Shown piece by piece: positions 52,084 to 60,646 of a stretch of 64,000 nt of DNA. The translations under genes and the position numbers were made by a program. Positions within the stretch are counted from its first letter, which is position 1, and every line of letters begins with the position of its first letter. The notes beneath the pieces were generated by a model. That model was not told the origin of the DNA, ran no database searches, and saw only the letters and a list, made by a program, of their open reading frames with translations. The DNA is from Pseudomonas nunensis (lineage in GTDB: Bacteria > Pseudomonadota > Gammaproteobacteria > Pseudomonadales > Pseudomonadaceae): assembly GCF_024296925.1 (NCBI RefSeq), contig NZ_CP101125.1, forward strand, positions 6,326,501-6,390,500, given 5' to 3'.

Positions 52084-52491
52084 ATGACTGGATACGGCAG
52101 CCTTTTCGAACGCCTGGGTGGCGACGCGGAAAAACGCGTCGGCTGGAGCCGCGAGGTCTCCGCCATGGCGTCCGTGGCTGCCCATCTGGCCAAGATGCTC
52201 AGCACCCGTGCGGGCAGCGTGCAAACGCTGTCCGATTACGGGCTACCCGATCTCAATGACATGCGTCTGAGCCTGCACGACTCTCTGAGTCAGGCCCGTC
52301 TGGCCATCGAAAATTTCATCGAAGCCTACGAGCCGCGCCTGAGCAATGTGCGTGTCATCTCCCTGCCGCGTGATCACGATCAGCTTCGCCTGTCCTTCAG
52401 CATCGAAGGCCTGCTGGAAGTTGATGGTTTCAAGCGTCAGGTCAGTTTCGCCGCGCGCCTGGATGGCAGCGGTCAAGTGAAGGTCAACTAA
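52084..52491 (+). CDS. tssE: T6SS baseplate protein TssE (gp25-like)
   Basis: A 135-residue baseplate protein of the gp25 family. The pattern SLHDSLSQARLAIENFIEAYEPRL (residues about 60-85) contains the conserved ExxIxxxEPR-type region, here IENFIEAYEPRL. It seeds sheath assembly on the baseplate. The next gene, the PAAR effector, has its ribosome site overlapping the tssE stop (taaggag), so it is translationally coupled. Confidence 0.92.
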   Translation: MTGYGSLFERLGGDAEKRVGWSREVSAMASVAAHLAKMLSTRAGSVQTLSDYGLPDLNDMRLSLHDSLSQARLAIENFIEAYEPRLSNVRVISLPRDHDQLRLSFSIEGLLEVDGFKRQVSFAARLDGSGQVKVN

Positions 52492-52501
52492 GGAGATCCG
52501 T

Positions 52502-53947
52502 ATGCCTGGCAAACCCGCAGCACGTGTATCCGACCCGACCGCTTGCCCGCTCCCCGGCCACGGCACCAACCCGATCGCTGCCGGTTCCGGCGACGTGTTC
52601 TTCGACGGCCTCCCGGCCGCCCGCCAAGGCGATGCCTCGGCGTGTGGTGGTGCGATGGTCGGCGGGTTGGCGACGACCGTGTTGATTAACGGTAAAGCGG
52701 CGGCGACCGTGGATTCCGTCGGGACCCATGGCAACAAGGTTACGGCGGGTTCCGGGACGGTGATTATCGGGAATTCGCATTCGGCGGCACCGTTCTCCGG
52801 GATTATCGCGAGCGCCCTTGGGGCTGTAGTCGCGGCACTGGTTCCGGAAGCCAGCGCCGATGAAAAGAAACTCGATTACCGGCTGAAGCTGAAGTCCGGC
52901 GGCAACTCGATCCTGACGCCGCTGGAGGTCCCGGATTACGATGAAATCAAAAGCGGCGCCACGAAAAACCGTGAGCTGATCGACTTCGTTATCGACAACC
53001 GCAAGGCTGCGGCCGACACCGTGAAGCTGGAAGTGCTGGACGGTGAAAAACTGATCTACGCCGAAGCCAACACTGCGCCGTTCCTGCCGAGCGGGGAGCA
53101 TCCATGGCAGTGGGACGGCTACGACACTGCCGGCATTCTCGATACCCGCGTACTGAAAAGCCCGAACCTGAAAGTGCGTCTGACTGCGACTCAGGGCGGC
53201 GAACAACAGGTCACCGATCTGAAGCTTGAGTGTTCGGCGCAAGAAGTGAAGTGGGTGGATGTGCGGGTTGATCGGAATGCGAAAACGGTTGATGTGGTGT
53301 TGCGGCCCAAGTTTTCCGATGGTGGTTCGACAGGTTCTGTCGCGGGCGCACCGCACACACCGTATGCAACCCTGGAAGGCTTTGCCAAAGAAGGCATTGA
53401 GCGTTACTGGTCGCGCGATGGCAGCCGAGGGCAGGGCATCTCAAGCGGTATCACAACTGGCAAGGGTGTTTACAAGGTCAAGGTGAAGGCTGACGTTAAT
53501 GCCCAGCCTGCGGCCGGCAACTTTCCTCTCGTCGACAACTTGTCGAAAGAGGGTGGTCGCTCTACCAGTCTGGCGCTGTTTCGCAAGATTCATCACAACA
53601 TGGGCATGTACTACGCGGCCGCTGTAAACAGCGGACTGAGCGGTATCGCCTCTGCCACGAGCACCGCTAACGACGACTTCAAATACACCGCCGCGCATGA
53701 GTTTGGGCATTTCATCCTGAACGAATATGGCGGTGGCGTGATCCCGATGTATTCCTGGACCCATAAGGATTCTTCGACGCTGGGGCAAAGCATTAAGCCC
53801 GATCATCCTGAGCCGACGTCCGGTGAAATCGATGTCATGAACTACTACAGCGGTTATCGCTCCGTTGATTTCTTCAGCCGCGTTGCTGCTGCCGAACAAG
53901 ACGTAAAAAGCCTGCTGTGGCTGGCCAGGGTCGAATTCGATGATTAA
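52502..53947 (+). CDS. PAAR-domain protein with C-terminal HExxH metallopeptidase-like domain: candidate T6SS effector
   Basis: A 481-residue fusion. Residues of about 1-95 form a PAAR domain (MPGKPAARVSDPTACPLPGHG..., HxxH/C-type metal sites, repeated GxxxVFxxGxPAAR and VGTHGN), the spike tip of T6SS. A middle, beta-rich segment (about 118-340) has no recognised family. The C-terminal part holds H399-E-F-G-H403 (AAHEFGHFIL) and, further on, a DVMNYYSG stretch resembling the Met-turn of metzincins. This suggests a zinc protease or hydrolase delivered by the T6SS. Start: AAGGAG then ATG at 52502. The downstream genes are candidate immunity genes, the first overlapping by 8 bases. Confidence 0.85.
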   Translation: MPGKPAARVSDPTACPLPGHGTNPIAAGSGDVFFDGLPAARQGDASACGGAMVGGLATTVLINGKAAATVDSVGTHGNKVTAGSGTVIIGNSHSAAPFSGIIASALGAVVAALVPEASADEKKLDYRLKLKSGGNSILTPLEVPDYDEIKSGATKNRELIDFVIDNRKAAADTVKLEVLDGEKLIYAEANTAPFLPSGEHPWQWDGYDTAGILDTRVLKSPNLKVRLTATQGGEQQVTDLKLECSAQEVKWVDVRVDRNAKTVDVVLRPKFSDGGSTGSVAGAPHTPYATLEGFAKEGIERYWSRDGSRGQGISSGITTGKGVYKVKVKADVNAQPAAGNFPLVDNLSKEGGRSTSLALFRKIHHNMGMYYAAAVNSGLSGIASATSTANDDFKYTAAHEFGHFILNEYGGGVIPMYSWTHKDSSTLGQSIKPDHPEPTSGEIDVMNYYSGYRSVDFFSRVAAAEQDVKSLLWLARVEFDD

Positions 53948-54323
53948 TTTCGCCGGCTCCAGCCTGCTTTTTGTCTCAATGACCAGCTACGCGGCACAAC
54001 AGGTTTACAACAACCATGTGTATGTCGAGAACCGCTGCGGTCAGCCCTTGGAAATGAAAATTTCCAACAGCTCCAACATGCATTCGCTGGAACGCAACGT
54101 GACATCCGCCGCGGGTTCCCGGGCGCTGGTTGCGAGCTTCGCCTCTTATGGCGAAGACGTGATCGAGCAAATCCCGGCCAACTATTCGCTGAAAATCACC
54201 GATACCGTCGGCAGCAAAGTGATTGACGGCGCTCAGTTGAAACAGCGCTTGAACGGCGTGGAAAAAATCAGTGACGGCACTCAGCGTGAGTGGACGATCA
54301 ACGATCCGTCGGTGTGCCCATGA
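53940..54323 (+). CDS. Exported protein, candidate immunity protein 1
   Basis: A 127-residue protein with a signal-peptide-like start (INFAGSSLLFVSMTSYAAQQ). The ATG at 53940 overlaps the effector gene's end. The mature part (about 105 residues, C-terminal Cys at the end) aligns with the next gene: both have QQ(V/L)Y, a CxxPL segment near residue 34, SxFASYGE/SYISYEKE, a VGSKVI/HGSKVIHA motif and an ending WTI..SxCP. The two conserved Cys probably form a disulfide in the periplasm. An exported location fits protection against an effector acting in the periplasm. Family not recognised. Confidence 0.72.
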   Translation: MINFAGSSLLFVSMTSYAAQQVYNNHVYVENRCGQPLEMKISNSSNMHSLERNVTSAAGSRALVASFASYGEDVIEQIPANYSLKITDTVGSKVIDGAQLKQRLNGVEKISDGTQREWTINDPSVCP

Positions 54324-54739
54324 AACTGCCAGGGATGATCAAGTACACCGGCTGCGCCGCCCTGCTGTTCCCGCTGACGGCTTGCACTTCGCAGCAGCTC
54401 TACCGTGACGAAATCTATCTGCAGAACAGCTGCGCCACCCCGCTGACGCTAAAGGTTTCGCACTTTTCAAACTGGGGGCCGGCTGTTGGCGATTACGTAA
54501 CGCCGGTCGGCGCCCGGCAAATTATCGGCAGCTATATCTCGTACGAAAAAGAATCAGTGGTACGGATTGCCGATGACTACGAACTGCTGATCAACACCAC
54601 TCATGGCTCGAAAGTCATTCATGCGCCGGCATTAAGAACGGCGCTGGAAGGCAAAACACCGGTGAGACAAGGTGATGTCAGTTCATGGACGATCGCTGAC
54701 GGTTCTTTTTGCCCAACCGCACAGCAGGGCAATCAGTAA
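54320..54739 (+). CDS. Lipoprotein, candidate immunity protein 2 (paralogue of the gene before)
   Basis: A 139-residue protein with a signal sequence and lipobox (LFPLTACTS; Cys at +1). Its start ATG overlaps the previous stop as ATGA (54320). The mature part is a clear paralogue of the previous gene's product, with the same Cys pair and a GSKVIHAPAL motif. As a lipoprotein it would be membrane-anchored, while its partner is soluble or loosely bound; the pair may cover different sites of attack. Function as immunity is inference from position. Confidence 0.75.
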   Translation: MKLPGMIKYTGCAALLFPLTACTSQQLYRDEIYLQNSCATPLTLKVSHFSNWGPAVGDYVTPVGARQIIGSYISYEKESVVRIADDYELLINTTHGSKVIHAPALRTALEGKTPVRQGDVSSWTIADGSFCPTAQQGNQ

Positions 54740-54768
54740 ATGACGAGCCCCTCCAAAGGTGTTTTTCA

Positions 54769-55185
54769 GTGATCAGCCCGAACCGTCGCCAATTCCTGGT
54801 GATCGCCCTCTGGGTTCCGCTAGCCATTATCGTCCTCGGGGCGCTGATTGATCAGGCGTACGGCCGCACGACAGTGCTGTTGTTTGAAACGTACGCGTTG
54901 GTCTACGGCATTCCCGCCTACTTCGTTTTTGCCCTGTTGCAAATGCGTGGCCTCGGCGGCAAAACCGAACAGCAGTTGCTCAAGCGCGTCTGGCTTGGCC
55001 CTTTGGTACTCAGCCCTTTCTACCTCTTTGCGTGGGTGCCCTACGGGTTGGTACAGATGATCGGCGGCGCCTCCGATGGTGTTGCAACGATGTTCATCGG
55101 GCTGAATTTTTTGCCGTTCCTGCTCATCGCGGGTTACGTGGTTGCTGGCTTGACGGTCGCGCTCTACAGGACAGTTTTTTCATGA
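54769..55185 (+). CDS. Four-helix membrane protein, candidate third member of the effector module
   Basis: A 138-residue membrane protein with about four hydrophobic helices (FLVIALWVPLAIIVLGALI, TYALVYGIPAYFVFALLQM, VLSPFYLFAWVPYGL, FLPFLLIAGYVVAGLTVALY). I placed the start at GTG 54769, with AAAGG upstream, rather than at the TTG at 54709, which would overlap the previous gene. No family recognised. It may be a further immunity protein or a module accessory; it is only 24 bases before tssF. Confidence 0.62.
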   Translation: MISPNRRQFLVIALWVPLAIIVLGALIDQAYGRTTVLLFETYALVYGIPAYFVFALLQMRGLGGKTEQQLLKRVWLGPLVLSPFYLFAWVPYGLVQMIGGASDGVATMFIGLNFLPFLLIAGYVVAGLTVALYRTVFS

Positions 55186-55209
55186 GATTTCATACCAGGC
55201 AGGTAACCC

Positions 55210-56997
55210 GTGTCCTTTAACCACTACTACCAAAGCGAACTCACCGCACTTCGCCAGTTGGGTCGTCGATTCGCCGAGCGTAGCCCGGCGTTGGCGCCTT
55301 TCCTGGGTCAGGCCGGGCGGGATCCGGACGTGGAGCGGTTGCTTGAGGGCTTCGCCTTCCTGACCGGGCGCCTGCGCCAGAAGCTTGATGATGAGTTGCC
55401 GGAACTCAGCCATTCGCTGATGCACCTGTTGTGGCCCAACTACATGCGGCCGCTGCCGGCGTTCAGCATTTTGCAGTTCGACCCATTGAAGCGCTCGGGT
55501 CCTGCGTTAATGGTCGAGCGCGATACGCCGGTAGAAAGCGTGCCGATCGACGACGTGCGCTGCCGTTTCCGCACCTGCTACCCGACCGAAGTCTTGCCGC
55601 TGGATTTGGCCGCGCTGAATTACTCGGTGAAGGGCGACGGTTCGCTGTTGAGCCTGCGTCTGGAAATGAGCGCCGACGGTCACCTCGGCGAGCTGGAGCT
55701 GAGTCGCTTGCGTCTGCATTTTGCCGGCGAGCGCTACATCAGCCAGATGCTCTATCTGAGTCTGCTGCGCAACCTGGAAGGCATCGAGCTGATCCCGCTG
55801 GACGGCGCCGGCAAGCCGATCAAAGGCGTCAACGGCACGCCAATGGCGTTCAAGATGCCCGGCGACCGCGTGCAGCCAGTGGGTTTTGCCGAAGAAGAAG
55901 CGTTGATTCCGTATCCGCTGAACACCTTCCGTGGCTATCGCTACTTGCAGGAATATTTCGCCTTCCAGGACAAATTCCTGTTCGTCGATATCAACGGTCT
56001 GGACCTTCTCAAGGCCTTGCCGGAAGACACCCTCAAGCAAGTGCGCGGTCTCGAATTGCGCTTCGACATTCGCAAGAGCGGCATCCAGCGCCTGCGTCCG
56101 ACCCTGGACAACGTGAAGCTCTACTGCACGCCCATCGTGAACCTGTTCAAGCACGATGCACTGCCGATCCGCCTCGACGGCAAACAGGATGAATACCTGC
56201 TGCTGCCAGCGGAGTTCGATCTGGAAAACTGCGGCGTGTTCTCCGTGGAAACGGTGACGGGCTGGAAGCCGGGCGGTCTCGGTTATCAGGAATACGTGCC
56301 GTTCGAATCCTTCGAGCACGACCCGAGTTTCGACGTGCCCAACAGCCGTCCGCACTACAGCATCCGCCAGCGTTCGTCTTCGTTGCATGACGGCCTCGAC
56401 ACCTACCTGAGCTTCGGCATCCGCCACACCGAAGCCCACGAAACCCTGTCGATCGAGCTGATGTGCACCAACCAGAACCTGCCGCGCAAGCTCAAGCTCG
56501 GCGACATCAGCCAGGCCTGCGAAGAGACGCCGGAGTTCCTGAGTTTCCGCAACATCACCCCGGCCACGCCGAGCTACGCGCCACCGCTGAACCGTGACTT
56601 CCTCTGGAAGCTGATCAGCAACATGTCGCTTAACTATCTGTCCCTGGCCGACGTCAACGCGTTGAAGGTGATTCTCGAAACCTACGACTTGCCGCGCTAC
56701 TACGACCAACACGCTGAAAAAGTCAGCAAGCGCCTGCTGGGCGGGCTCAAGTCGATCAAGCACCAGCACGTCGATCGACTGCACCGAGGGTTGCCGGTAC
56801 GCGGCTTGCGCACCGAGCTGACCATCGACCCGGAAGGGTATATCGGCGAGGGCGACCTGTTCGTTTTCGCTTCGGTTCTTAACGAGTTTTTCGCGCTTTA
56901 CGCCAGTCTCAATTCGTACCACGAGTTGCGCGTAAAAAGCACACAGGGAGAGGTGTACCAATGGACACCACGTATGGGCCTTCAGCCGCTGCTTTAA
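55210..56997 (+). CDS. tssF: T6SS baseplate protein TssF
   Basis: A 595-residue baseplate protein of the VasA/TssF family. The N-terminal FNHYYQSELTALRQLGRRFAERSP and AFLTGRLRQKLDDELPEL stretches are typical, as is LNYLSLADVNALKVILETYD in the C-terminal third. It begins with GTG (55210). It overlaps tssG by 37 bases. Together with TssG and TssK it forms the wedges of the T6SS baseplate. Confidence 0.94.
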   Translation: MSFNHYYQSELTALRQLGRRFAERSPALAPFLGQAGRDPDVERLLEGFAFLTGRLRQKLDDELPELSHSLMHLLWPNYMRPLPAFSILQFDPLKRSGPALMVERDTPVESVPIDDVRCRFRTCYPTEVLPLDLAALNYSVKGDGSLLSLRLEMSADGHLGELELSRLRLHFAGERYISQMLYLSLLRNLEGIELIPLDGAGKPIKGVNGTPMAFKMPGDRVQPVGFAEEEALIPYPLNTFRGYRYLQEYFAFQDKFLFVDINGLDLLKALPEDTLKQVRGLELRFDIRKSGIQRLRPTLDNVKLYCTPIVNLFKHDALPIRLDGKQDEYLLLPAEFDLENCGVFSVETVTGWKPGGLGYQEYVPFESFEHDPSFDVPNSRPHYSIRQRSSSLHDGLDTYLSFGIRHTEAHETLSIELMCTNQNLPRKLKLGDISQACEETPEFLSFRNITPATPSYAPPLNRDFLWKLISNMSLNYLSLADVNALKVILETYDLPRYYDQHAEKVSKRLLGGLKSIKHQHVDRLHRGLPVRGLRTELTIDPEGYIGEGDLFVFASVLNEFFALYASLNSYHELRVKSTQGEVYQWTPRMGLQPLL

Positions 56998-57968
56998 GCG
57001 GACTGACCCGAGGAATACGCGAGTACTCGCTGTTTCAGGCCGTGCTGCTGGTGGTTGACCGGCTGCGCGAGGCCCACCCGCACCTGAGCCAGGACGATTT
57101 GTACGACCAGCTGGAATTCCAGGCCAACCCGAGCCTGGGTTTCCCTGGCAGTGACGTCGATCGCGTGGAGTTTTTCACCGAGCACGGGCACCTGCGCGCG
57201 CGTATGCGTTTCAACCTGATCGGCCTGGTCGGTTCCGGTTCGCCGCTGCCGGCGTTCTACGGTGAACAAGCCCTGGGCGACAGCGAAGACGGCAATCCGA
57301 CGCGACACTTCCTCGACCTGTTCCACCATCGCCTGCAACGGCTGATGCTGCCGATCTGGCGCAAGTACCGCTACCGCGCCAGCTTCGAGAGCGGCGCGCT
57401 TGATCCGTTCTCGGCGCAGTTGTTTGCGCTGATTGGCCTGGGCGGCGAAGAGATCCGCAAGGCCCAGGAACTGAACTGGAAACGCCTGCTGCCGTACCTC
57501 GGCCTGCTCAGCTTGCGGGCGCACTCGGCGGCACTGATCGAAGCGGTGCTGCGTTACTACTTCAAGCACGCTGAACTGACCATCGAGCAGTGCATCGAGC
57601 GTCGTGTGGAAATCCTCGACGAGCAGCGCAATCGTTTGGGCCGCTCCAACAGCATGCTCGGTGAAGACCTGGTGCTCGGCGAACACGTCCGCGACCGCAG
57701 CGGCAAGTTCCGGATTCACATCCGCGAACTCGACTGGCTGCGCTTTCACGAATTCCTGCCGATCGGTTTCGGCTACCAGCCGCTGTGCGCGCTGGTGCGG
57801 TTCACCCTGCGTGACCCGCTTGATTACGACATTCGCCTGGTGCTGCGCCAGGAAGAAATCCGCGAACTGCGAATCGGTGAGCAGAACGCCTGTCGCCTGG
57901 GATGGACCAGTTGGCTCGGCCGCGAAAAAGCGGACGGCGTGGTAACCCTGGGCAGCAAAATTCATTAA
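56961..57968 (+). CDS. tssG: T6SS baseplate protein TssG
   Basis: A 335-residue TssG protein. The pattern YSLFQAVLLVVDRLREAHPH near the N-terminus and FRIHIRELDWLRFHEFLP in the C-terminal part match the family. It is the partner of TssF in the baseplate wedge. Its start lies inside tssF (37-base overlap), so it depends on tssF translation. AGGAGAG precedes ATG. clpV follows after 13 bases. Confidence 0.94.
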   Translation: MDTTYGPSAAALSGLTRGIREYSLFQAVLLVVDRLREAHPHLSQDDLYDQLEFQANPSLGFPGSDVDRVEFFTEHGHLRARMRFNLIGLVGSGSPLPAFYGEQALGDSEDGNPTRHFLDLFHHRLQRLMLPIWRKYRYRASFESGALDPFSAQLFALIGLGGEEIRKAQELNWKRLLPYLGLLSLRAHSAALIEAVLRYYFKHAELTIEQCIERRVEILDEQRNRLGRSNSMLGEDLVLGEHVRDRSGKFRIHIRELDWLRFHEFLPIGFGYQPLCALVRFTLRDPLDYDIRLVLRQEEIRELRIGEQNACRLGWTSWLGREKADGVVTLGSKIH

Positions 57969-57981
57969 GGACAGATGACCA

Positions 57982-60636
57982 ATGAGCAACGTAGACCTGC
58001 AACAACTGATTCAGGCGCTGGACGCCGAAACCCGTCGCGACCTGGAAAGCTCGGCCGAGCGCTGCGTCGCCCGTGGCGGCAGCAAAATCCTCGTCGAAGA
58101 CTTGCTGCTGGGCTTGCTGGAGCGCCCGAATGGTCTGCTCGCACGCGCGCTGCAAGATGCTGAAGTGGACGCCGGCGAACTGAGCGCCGCCCTGCAATCG
58201 CGGGTTGAGCACAGCGCTTCGCGCAACCCGGTGTTTGCCCCGGAACTGGTGCAATGGCTGCAAGACGCCTTGCTGGTGGCCAACCTTGAACTGGGCCAGA
58301 CCCAGGTCGAACAAGCCGCGCTGATTCTCGCCCTGTTGCGCAACCCGATGCGCTACGCCGGCAGCCGCTACCAGGCGTTGCTGGCCAAGCTGAACATCGA
58401 GCGCCTGAAAGAATTTGCCCTGTCGCAGAAAGAGCAACCGGCCACTGGCAAATCCGCCGTGCAGGGTGAATCCCTGCTGGAGCGCTTCACCCACAACCTG
58501 ACCCAACAGGCCCGCGACGGCAAACTCGACCCGGTGCTGTGCCGCGATGGCGCGATCCGCCAGATGGTCGACATCCTCGCCCGTCGCCGCAAAAACAACC
58601 CGATCGTGGTTGGTGAAGCCGGTGTCGGTAAAACCGCCATCGTCGAAGGCCTGGCCTCGCGCATCGCCGCCGGTGAAGTGCCGCAAGTCTTGAAAGGCGT
58701 TGAATTGCTGTCGCTGGACATGGGCCTGTTGCAGGCCGGTGCCAGCGTCAAAGGTGAATTCGAGCGTCGCCTCAAAGGCGTGATCGACGAGGTCAAAGCC
58801 TCGCCAAAACCGATCATCCTGTTCATCGACGAAGCCCACACGTTGATTGGCGCGGGCGGCAATGCCGGCGGCTCCGACGCGGCCAACCTGCTCAAGCCAG
58901 CCCTGGCCCGTGGCGAGTTGCGCACCATCGCCGCCACCACTTGGGCGGAGTACAAGAAATACTTCGAAAAAGACCCGGCCCTGGCCCGTCGTTTCCAACC
59001 GGTGCAACTGCACGAACCGACCGTCAGCGAAGCGGTGACCATCCTGCGTGGCCTGGCCCAGGTCTACGAGAAGAGCCACGGCATCTACCTGCGCGATGAC
59101 GCGGTGGTCGCCGCTGCCGAATTGTCGGCGCGTTACCTCGCCGGTCGCCAACTGCCGGACAAAGCCGTCGACGTGCTCGACACCGCGTGCGCCCGCGTAC
59201 GCATCAGCCTCGCCGCCGCCCCGGAAAGCCTGGAGCGCCTGCGCGGTGAACTGGCTGAAGGTGGCCGTCAGCGTACGGCTCTGCGTCGCGATGCCGAGGC
59301 CGGTTTGCTGATCGATCACGAAGCGCTGGATGCATTGGAAGCGCGTCTGGAAGCAGCCGAAGACGAAAGCGTTGCCCTGGAAGCCCTCTGGACCGAACAG
59401 AAAGAACTCGCCGAGCGTCTGCTGGACCTGCGTCAGCAACTGGCCAAGGCCCGAGTAGCGGTCGCCGTCGAACCAACCGTCACGGTTGAAGAAGACGCCG
59501 AAGGCACCGTGATCGAAACCCTCGAAGCGCCTGTCGACGAAACCCAAACCGTCGAAGCGCTGGAAACCGCACTCAACGAAACCCACAAAACCCTGACGGC
59601 GCTGCAAGTCAAAGAACGTCTGGTGAGCTTCGAAGTCTGCCCGCGTCTGGTGGCTGAAGTGATCAGCGCCTGGACCGGTGTGCCATTGGCGCAACTGGCC
59701 CGTGAGCACAACGCCAAGGTTGCGAGCTTCGCCACCGACCTGCGCGTGCGCATCCGTGGTCAGGAACAAGCGGTTCACGCACTGGATCGCTCGATGCGCG
59801 CCACGGCTGCCGGCCTGAACAAACCGGATGCGCCGGTCGGTGTATTCCTGCTGGTCGGCCCGAGCGGCGTCGGCAAGACCGAAACCGCACTGGCCCTCGC
59901 GGACTTGCTGTACGGCGGTGATCGTTTTATCACCACCATCAACATGTCCGAGTTCCAGGAGAAACACACCGTCTCGCGCCTGATCGGTGCGCCGCCGGGC
60001 TACGTCGGTTATGGCGAGGGCGGCATGCTCACCGAAGCCGTGCGCCAGAAGCCGTACTCCGTCGTGCTGCTCGATGAAGTCGAAAAAGCCGACCCGGACG
60101 TGCTCAACCTGTTCTACCAAATCTTCGATAAAGGCGTGGCCAACGACGGGGAAGGGCGCGAGATCGACTTCCGCAACACGTTGATCCTGATGACCTCGAA
60201 CCTGGGCAGCGACCTGATCGCCGAACTCTGCGAAAACGGCGAGCGGCCGAGCGCCGAAGTCCTCGAAGAAACCATTCGCCCAGTGCTGAGCAAACACTTC
60301 AAACCGGCGTTGTTGGCGCGGATGCGCGTGATTCCATACTTCCCGGTCGGTGGCCCGGTATTGCGCGAGCTGATCGAGATCAAACTCGGTCGTTTGGGCG
60401 AGCGCCTGAACCGTCGTCAACTGGAATTCACCTGGTGCCAGAACCTCGTCGATCACCTGTCTGAGCGCTGCACCCAAAGCGACAGCGGCGCGCGCCTGAT
60501 CGACCACTTGCTGGACCTGCACGTGCTGCCGCTGGTGGCCGACCGCTTGCTCGATGCAATGGCCACCGGTGAAAGCCTCAAGCGCGTTCACGCAACGCTC
60601 GATGGCAACGCCAGCGTGATCTGCGAGTTTGCCTGA
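57982..60636 (+). CDS. tssH: T6SS AAA+ ATPase ClpV (TssH)
   Basis: An 884-residue ClpB/ClpV-type ATPase that disassembles the contracted sheath. The N-terminal domain (1-150) is ClpV-specific. The first AAA domain has Walker A GEAGVGKTA near residue 211, the second has GPSGVGKTETA near residue 626, with the sensor and arginine-finger regions between. A predicted coiled-coil M-domain runs from about residue 400 to 550. It ends just inside the start region of the next gene. Length and order match ClpV proteins. Confidence 0.95.
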   Translation: MSNVDLQQLIQALDAETRRDLESSAERCVARGGSKILVEDLLLGLLERPNGLLARALQDAEVDAGELSAALQSRVEHSASRNPVFAPELVQWLQDALLVANLELGQTQVEQAALILALLRNPMRYAGSRYQALLAKLNIERLKEFALSQKEQPATGKSAVQGESLLERFTHNLTQQARDGKLDPVLCRDGAIRQMVDILARRRKNNPIVVGEAGVGKTAIVEGLASRIAAGEVPQVLKGVELLSLDMGLLQAGASVKGEFERRLKGVIDEVKASPKPIILFIDEAHTLIGAGGNAGGSDAANLLKPALARGELRTIAATTWAEYKKYFEKDPALARRFQPVQLHEPTVSEAVTILRGLAQVYEKSHGIYLRDDAVVAAAELSARYLAGRQLPDKAVDVLDTACARVRISLAAAPESLERLRGELAEGGRQRTALRRDAEAGLLIDHEALDALEARLEAAEDESVALEALWTEQKELAERLLDLRQQLAKARVAVAVEPTVTVEEDAEGTVIETLEAPVDETQTVEALETALNETHKTLTALQVKERLVSFEVCPRLVAEVISAWTGVPLAQLAREHNAKVASFATDLRVRIRGQEQAVHALDRSMRATAAGLNKPDAPVGVFLLVGPSGVGKTETALALADLLYGGDRFITTINMSEFQEKHTVSRLIGAPPGYVGYGEGGMLTEAVRQKPYSVVLLDEVEKADPDVLNLFYQIFDKGVANDGEGREIDFRNTLILMTSNLGSDLIAELCENGERPSAEVLEETIRPVLSKHFKPALLARMRVIPYFPVGGPVLRELIEIKLGRLGERLNRRQLEFTWCQNLVDHLSERCTQSDSGARLIDHLLDLHVLPLVADRLLDAMATGESLKRVHATLDGNASVICEFA

Positions 60637-60646
60637 GGTGGGTGTG

